A DNA stretch of 64,000 nucleotides, taken from assembly GCA_023374045.1 (NCBI GenBank), contig CM041777.1:108837588-108901587 (forward strand). Reading direction: 5' to 3'. This DNA comes from Limonium bicolor (lineage: Eukaryota; Streptophyta; Magnoliopsida; Caryophyllales; Plumbaginaceae). The stretch's first letter is position 1. Each line of letters begins with the position of its first letter. Positions 58,489 through 64,000 of this stretch are shown one piece after another. The notes below the pieces were generated by a model. That model did not search any database and was not told the origin of the DNA. It saw only the letters and a program-made list of their open reading frames with translations. The position numbers and the translations under genes are program-made.

Positions 58489-59370
58489 TGTTCACAGAGA
58501 ACAATCTTCTTTCCTTTCTCTCTACATCATTCTGTCATCTCATATCCATAGAAGGTTTAACAAAATTTACCAAAAAATTGAAGTTTTTCTTTGTTTCCTG
58601 ATGATTGAGAAGTCACTTCCCTCTGTTTTTCCTCTTGAATTGGAATAGAATAAGCCTGCTCGATGGTAGGGAGTTTAGTCATTATCTGAATATTGCCTCT
58701 GATATGGCTATAGGATCATCCAGTCCCATAACTAACTCCACCAGCTTTTGTGTCTGATAGAATTATTCATATTTTCACACTCTCGCCTGCACTCAGGCAA
58801 ATCAAACATCAGAGTTTGCTCATCCCACATAATTTTCAATTTTGTATAATAAGCGGTCTTCGTTCTACTTGAGATGTGAGATATCTCTTCTTATGTGAAA
58901 AAACTGTGATTCATTAGTTGTTTCGAATCATTCCACCAGTTCATCCCAAAGGCCTTTCGCAGATCCGGCCACCATGCCACTTGTGCTATCGACTCATCAA
59001 GAGCATCAGATCTAGGACTGGACTATGGAATCACGCCTTTCCCAACGTGCTAGATCAGTACGGTCCCAATCTAGCTTTTTACAGTTCTCTACTATGCCTA
59101 GCTTGCTTTTAGCTTTTAAAGACTAAAATCCGTCTTCTTCCTAGTATGAAAATTCTTACTACTGGATTTCCCTACTACAACCATCCTAGGATAATCGCTA
59201 GGGTGAATGAATAGAGGATCGGTGTTTTCTTGCGATCTCAAGCCTGAGCTAGCTGTGAGCATCTGGAGAATGTTCTCTAGTGTAATTGATTGTCCCGCCG
59301 TTGCTCAACCGATGAAAACTCTATCGAACTGCTATGGAGGATAAATTCAAGCCAAAATCAAAGCGTTTTA
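58489..59370 (-). pseudogene. Copia GAG N-terminal region, decayed
   Basis: This stretch occupies the GAG position between the primer-binding site and the zinc knuckle. Stops occur in every minus frame. The plus-strand 64-codon ORF at 58918 is chance. Confidence 0.5.
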
Positions 59371-59381
59371 CTCTCATACCA
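59371..59381 (-). other. Copia primer-binding site
   Basis: On the minus strand TGGTATGAGAG immediately follows the 5' LTR; one mismatch to the initiator-Met complement TGGTATCAGAG. Confidence 0.8.
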
Positions 59382-59619
59382 TGTAGAAAACAGCATGACA
59401 ATAGGAGGAGAGGATGAAGAAGAATGACTACTTCATTATGATTGAGAATAGAAATCGAGAGTTGAGTGCCGGAAGACAAGTGTAGAAGAGGAGCAATAAT
59501 GCGGTTCCTCTCTCTGACTAACTAGAAACGAAAAATTGTGACACTTATTTATAGAAGTTATGCCAGCTGTACCAGCTCAACACTAACTAAAAGATAAAGC
59601 AATATAACATATTACAACA
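59382..59619 (-). repeat. Copia 5' LTR
   Basis: 238 bp; on plus it starts tgtagaaaacagcatgac and ends catattacaaca. Shares ggttcctctctc, gacacttatttatagaa and other blocks with 54255-54481. Confidence 0.9.
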
Positions 59620-59624
59620 TGTGT

Positions 59625-60129
59625 GTGGATAAATATGACTGGATGACGATACTTTTTCCGCACGTTACTTTTGATCAATGGGCACTATTTACTACAACGT
59701 AACCCGACCATAAGTTGTTCAACAATGTTGCACAGTTTTTGCAACCAGCTATTTGTGAAGAAACAGTATCGCAACCATTGTCTTTTGCATAAAGCCCAAA
59801 TACCATTAGGCTCTCTAATCAAACACATTCTATGAAGCTGTAATTTTCACTTGTGATCATTTGAACCTCATTATTCAAAAAATTCAAACTTAATTAACTC
59901 TCTCCGCTTATAAAGTAGGATCACTAATTTAATTTTCTAATTCATTTGTGTTGATAATACCTCCATACAAAACATCCCAACATCTATTTGATGGATATAC
60001 CTTCACCTTCATAAAAGGATGGGGCCTAACTTTCTTGTTTGATTTGACGTTCAACACTTTAACTTTAGGTATATATTGTAGAATTTAAAGTTCTTGTATT
60101 TTTGGACAATTTTTGCTTGTCAAAATCAG
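59625..60129. other. Unassigned intergenic DNA
   Basis: AT-rich flank between two copia elements; no gene seen. Confidence 0.4.
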
Positions 60130-60560
60130 ATTGAGTGGAATCCGGGACTAGTACGTGGTATCACAATCAGAGGAAGGTTGTTTTTCTATGTTAAACAATG
60201 ACTCTACTTGAGCATCTAAATATGGATCGTTCTCTTTGTTCGTTGTCAACCGGATCGTCTTCCTTTGACAGTAATTGTTGAATCCTTCGTGTCTACCAGT
60301 GGAGGAGACCACAGCAGCACTCCCCACGCTATCCACGACCTAAGAACCCTAACACGGCTCTCTCTGTGTATTCTGTGGGAACTAGGGTTTCTGTGTATTA
60401 TCTCTATCTGGAAACTAATTCCATAGTCTATATATATATATATATAATAAGAAAGAGATAAGATAACAAATATTCTTATCAATATTATTTGACGTTGGTT
60501 GTACCTAATATTTAACAAATAAATATTATATTTTATTTTACTTAATAAATATAACCAACA
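60130..60560 (-). repeat. Probable 3' LTR of the second copia element
   Basis: TG start at 60560 after a purine tract. It contains a pyrimidine/purine leader (ccctagttcccacagaat, reversed, near 60370). The left terminus was not resolved. Confidence 0.45.
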
Positions 60561-61722
60561 TCTCCCACTCAACCAAAGGTCAAATACTCGAGAGCTTTCG
60601 TGTTTCATACAGGCAAATAGGCCGTGCGACCTGGCAACACACCTGCAATGTGGATAACTCCAAACCAAACCTCTCAGGCCAGATTGAACAAAAAAAAGTT
60701 GCCAGCACCTCAAGTCCAATTTCTGTTCGACTAATCCAAACTCAACCCAGATCCTCAACATATGGATGAGCAGGATACTGTGATCAATCACTATAACTAC
60801 TAAAGTTACTGGCGCCAGCAATTGTCACTTCAGTCTGAACTACTCTTGTAAACTTTTCCTTTTACTTGGCATTGTATCTTAATGACAATAACCGCTTTCC
60901 CAGAAGGTTACACTAAAACCGTAAAATCATGGAATCTTGGTAATCCTTCCAAAGTAGCAACATCATTACCACTATTATACCCAAGTCAAAAGGTCAAAAG
61001 GTGCAAATAACAAACATTGACTCACACAGCGAGGACAAGGATCAATCCATACGCTTCAATGAGGTCGCTAGCACGTACCGTATGAAAGTACGTTGTGGGG
61101 AGTTCTCTTACATAGAGGATGTCAACTCCTACCCACACGAGTCTAAAAGGTTCACATATACACCTCCCACCCGCTAAAATGAACATACATGGTACATGAA
61201 CCTTTATTAAATATCCCATGTGGATTAACCAATAACACTTTTAATATAGACTACATAAGTCTCCCACTAACTTTGAGTCACCAAGACAAAGTTAGCATTA
61301 CTTCATGATAACATATATCCAATGAAGCTGGCTACTTGTGTGAGAAAGTATGTCTTATAGTTCATTGACATCAATACACAACATGATATTTTGACAAACA
61401 AAATATTGAAGAGAATAAGCATTTTTTATATCCAACAAGGAAAAAATTACCGTGGTCATAGCATAACACATAGTTTGTTGTGCTCTAAAAGTAAAAAAAA
61501 TTTGACAACTTCCAGTGTTCAGGGTCTGGATTTGTATGGAAACGACTAACAATTCCAACTACATAACAGATATCCAGCCTGGTGTACAACATAGCAAACA
61601 TTAAGCTACCAACATCACTGAAATATGGTACATTATTCACATAGGCTACTTCTTTTAAGTTAGGTCCATACCTGCACTAAGCATAGATCTTTTGGTTATG
61701 AGAGTCATTGGGTATACACTCA
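60561..61722 (-). pseudogene. Second copia element: RT C-terminus and decayed 3' internal region
   Basis: 61540-61700 matches the end of the RT/connection by position and by a VGSLMYA-type block in reverse (gcctggtgtacaacatagcaaacattaagc). From 60561 to 61350 no frame survives; the plus-strand text contains two ctcccac runs. RNase H motifs are not recognised. Confidence 0.45.
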
Positions 61723-62255
61723 CTAAGATGGTATAATTTTCAAAATATTATTAAGTAAGGTATTTTCTTGAGACAAACCCAAGATCTTTATCTTCCTATT
61801 TCTTAATATTTTGACTTCCAGTACATAACTGCCTTCACCCTTATCCTTCATGTCAAACTTGGATGTCAAACTAGCTTTCATAGTAGAAACTAGATCCAAG
61901 TTATCGCTGGCTATCAGGATGTCATCTACATACAAAGTTAGAATGACAAATCCTTTGTATGTATAACTTATATACATATAATGGTCTTAATTTAATGGAA
62001 AACTTGTCCTCGCCATTGCCTCATGGAATCTAATATTCCATTGTCTGGATGCTTGCTTAAGACCATAGATGGCTCTATGAAGATGACATACCTTCTTCTC
62101 TTGACCCTTAACCTCAAACCCATGAGGCTGGTCCATATATATATCTCCTCCTCAAGATTTCCATTGAGGAAAGCAGTCATTACATCCATTTGATGTAATT
62201 CTAAGTCCAGACGGGCAACAATAGCCAAAAATAGTCGGATGGACCCAAATCTCAC
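61723..62255 (-). pseudogene. Second copia element: reverse transcriptase
   Basis: Frame 62255-61992: MRFGSIRLFLAIVARLDLEL, then HQMDVMTAFLNGNLEEEIYI, then in a shifted frame the RAIYGLKQASRQWN-type block. Frame 61977-61723: MYISYTYKGFVILTLYVDDI with the catalytic YVDD intact, then MKASLTSKFDMKDKGEGSYV. One frameshift in between. Confidence 0.85.
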
Positions 62256-63311
62256 TGCAAGTGAGCATGTCCCATCATTATCGACTCACTCTTTTCGAGG
62301 ATAGCCTCTTACCAAATAGAAGATCACCCAAGTCCCAAACTTGGTTATTGTTCTTGGACACTAGCTCTTCTTCCATTGCTTTTATCCATTCAGATCCATA
62401 AAACTTGAGACAGCGTCTCTAAAAGTCATAGGCTCATGTCAATTGTGTTCCTCCTCCTGAACTTGAGGTTCAAAAGAACATCTTCAACAACCATATCATT
62501 CTGATTACTTAAATCTGGTGTTGATTAGGATCATCTATTCATAGAACTCTTGATCCCTAGTTGCTCCATAAATGGATGAATATTATTTACCAAGAATATG
62601 GCATCACGAGAATCAGTCTCAGTTCTTCTCCCAATTAACTTGAGAGTTAATTTATTCTCTACTTCATTCACGTAACAAATTCGTGTGAAGTTACCAATGA
62701 CATGAAAATATCAAGCACCAAGCTTGACAATCATACTCATTAGGCCACAAATTTTGAATGAATTACTGCAATGGTTGAGTAGTCCTTTCCTCTATAGAAA
62801 ATGGTTTCCTAGTAGGTCTTTCAGCTAAACAGGGCTCAACTAAGCGAGTTATAGCTTCTTGAGTTCGACCAAGGATCTCTTCTCTTGCTAGTCTATTCAA
62901 CCGATCATAGCAATATGACCAAGTATAGCATGCCAAAGTTCTGAATCATCAAATTAATAACATAAATTGAATGAATATGATTACTTTATCCAAATTTGGC
63001 ATTAAATACTATGAAACCATTTAATAAAGAGTTATTACTGAAAATGTACCAATATTAAGCAACTAAAGTCGATCCTTCAAAACAAATTTGAAACCTAACC
63101 TAAGAAGAGATGGAAAAGAGACTAAATTTGGCCTTATTTCAGGGGCATACAAGTCATTATGTAAATACAAAGATTGACCACTATGCAAAACTAATCTGCA
63201 GGTTCCAATCTTGTGCACATCAATGCTGGTATCCTTCCCCATGTAAATATTTTGGCTTCCTCTTCTAGGAATCCTGCGAAACTCTACAAAAGATGTTCGA
63301 TCCCAAGTCAT
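62256..63311 (-). pseudogene. Second copia element: protease end, GAG-pre-integrase and deletion junction
   Basis: Frame 63311-63063 gives LYAPEIRPNLVSFPSLLRLG, the region after protease. Near 62950-62810 the shifted frames read as the pre-integrase zinc region (WHA, DRLNRL, LVEPCLAERPTRKPFS). The integrase core should follow, but by about 62350 the text is already the N-terminal RT linker (KAMEEELVS-type block, reversed), so about a kilobase is deleted. Confidence 0.65.
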
Positions 63312-63414
63312 GTGCTCTGTTGTTGCTGTCTACAGTCCCATAGAACATGTATTAGTTAACACATAACATGAAGCAACCAAACAAGAGGAAAGGTATGAAC
63401 ACCAAGTAAATACC

Positions 63415-63738
63415 TCAAGCTCTGGCAATCTTTAATAAAGTGCCCTGATTTTCTACAATTGTAGCAAACACCTTTAGACTTGTCTCTAGCACCACCAGCT
63501 TTTGGCTGGTTCTTTGGATCTTTATCACCATTGGCCTTACCTCCCTTCCTTTTCTTCCACTGCCCTTTCTTAAAGTCACTGTTACCATTATTCCCTCTTT
63601 TATGCCTATGATTCTTATGACCTCTGTTGCAGAATCAATAGCATACACCTCATTAGCGTGGTTTTTCACAGAGTTACCTATCCTCTTCCAACTCAAGATG
63701 ACGGGCAACATCATCAAAGGTGCGGATGTTATCATCAT
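63415..63738 (-). pseudogene. Second copia element: GAG C-terminus with zinc knuckle
   Basis: The open frame is basic (GSGRKGREVRPMVIKIQRTS). The zinc knuckle CYNCRKSGHFIKDC (CX2CX4HX4C) is intact at about 63467-63425 but lies in a different frame, so a frameshift separates them. Upstream, to 64000, GAG continues in broken frames. Confidence 0.75.
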
Positions 63739-64000
63739 GGGTTAAAGTCTGCTTCAGAGAATCCCACTCAACACTCCGAGGGAGAGATCTGATCAGAGCT
63801 TGAACTTGCTGCTCATCAGACAACTCATGTCCTGCAGCCTTAAGCTCATAACCATATTAGACATGGCAGTAATATGTTCAGCCATAGTCTTATCAACCTC
63901 TTTTTGTAGCTATCAAGACACATTTGCAATTGTCTTCTACGAGTAACAGTGCTTCCTCTAAAGTTCCGCTTGACTGCTTCCCATACCCCATTAGCAGTTT

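Larger units (their letters stand above)
54255..59619 (-). mobile_element. Ty1/copia element, structurally complete, coding decayed
   Basis: On the minus strand the 5' LTR is 59619-59382 and the 3' LTR 54481-54255, both TGTTGTAAT...TCTACA. TGTGT flanks both sides (54250-54254 and 59620-59624), a perfect 5-bp duplication. A primer-binding site adjoins the 5' LTR and a purine tract (gagaggggg, 54482-54490) adjoins the 3' LTR. Domain order is GAG, protease, integrase, RT, RNase H, the copia order. Many stops and shifts are present. A retroposon is inserted at 54933-55312. The two LTRs differ at many positions, so the insertion is not recent. Confidence 0.92.
60130..64000 (-). mobile_element. Second Ty1/copia element, internally deleted, runs off the window
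   Basis: On the minus strand, coding remnants from GAG (near 63738) to RT (61723) are followed by a probable 3' LTR. That LTR begins TGTTGGTTATATT at 60560 just after a purine tract (gagtgggaga). Its left end, about 60130, is uncertain. Most of integrase and all recognisable RNase H are missing. The 5' LTR lies beyond 64000. Confidence 0.7.

Noticed and set aside
60150..60175. A plus-strand primer-binding site (TGGTATCA) at 60157
   Set aside because: No plus-strand LTR end precedes it, no polyprotein follows on the plus strand, and only eight bases match.

Overview
The window is nuclear DNA of a flowering plant, probably a dicot, although the sequence does not fix the order. The evidence is plant-type Ty3/gypsy and Ty1/copia LTR elements primed by initiator-Met tRNA, plant L1-type LINEs with DUF4283 ORF1 and RNase H, hAT, Stowaway and Mutator-like miniature elements, and one 15-exon DUF707 gene. 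Almost everything outside that gene is transposon-derived, much of it nested.

Layout. 1-13.5 kb: Ty3/gypsy chromovirus pieces of one lineage nested into each other. A minus-strand LTR (1-3941) sits in a decayed plus-strand pol end (3942-4492). An LTR start (4786-5860) is followed by a second complete LTR (5861-10491), a primer-binding site and a gag gene cut by four GT..AG intron-like segments (10718-12241), then the end of another LTR (to 13535). 13.5-19 kb: a LINE ORF1 remnant, a TRIM-like LTR element carrying a hAT MITE with a perfect 8-bp target duplication, a MITE remnant, and a foldback element of about 1.06 kb with a perfect 9-bp target duplication. 19.5-28 kb: the only clearly intact host gene, a DUF707 membrane protein (coding 21195-27573, 410 aa by my exon model). 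28.7-36 kb: a hAT element, a gypsy 3' end and LTR broken by a second foldback element and a LINE, then another LINE. 36.9-38.3 kb: a Stowaway MITE and a small secreted glycine-rich/cysteine-tail protein gene with three apparent frameshifts. 38.6-44.3 kb: a nearly full-length LINE whose reverse transcriptase active site is destroyed by a small deletion. 45.4-54.2 kb: a third foldback element (perfect 9-bp duplication), a LINE ORF1, a Stowaway, a higher-order tandem array, a telomere-motif tandem repeat, a 93-bp tRNA-like retroposon with a 14-bp duplication, and two hAT-type elements. 54.3-59.6 kb: a structurally complete but dead copia element with 5-bp duplications, itself hit by a 380-bp retroposon. 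60-64 kb: a second, internally deleted copia element running off the window.

The most interesting signals are (1) three foldback elements that share 9-bp target duplications starting TAA, GGGAAATT-type tips and arms built of about 30-bp tandem monomers, although their monomer sequences differ; (2) a gag reading frame that stays open in frame only if several short AT-rich GT..AG segments are removed; and (3) a hairpin conserved in position but not in sequence near the 3' ends of two diverged LTRs. All calls come from reading the sequence; no database search was run.
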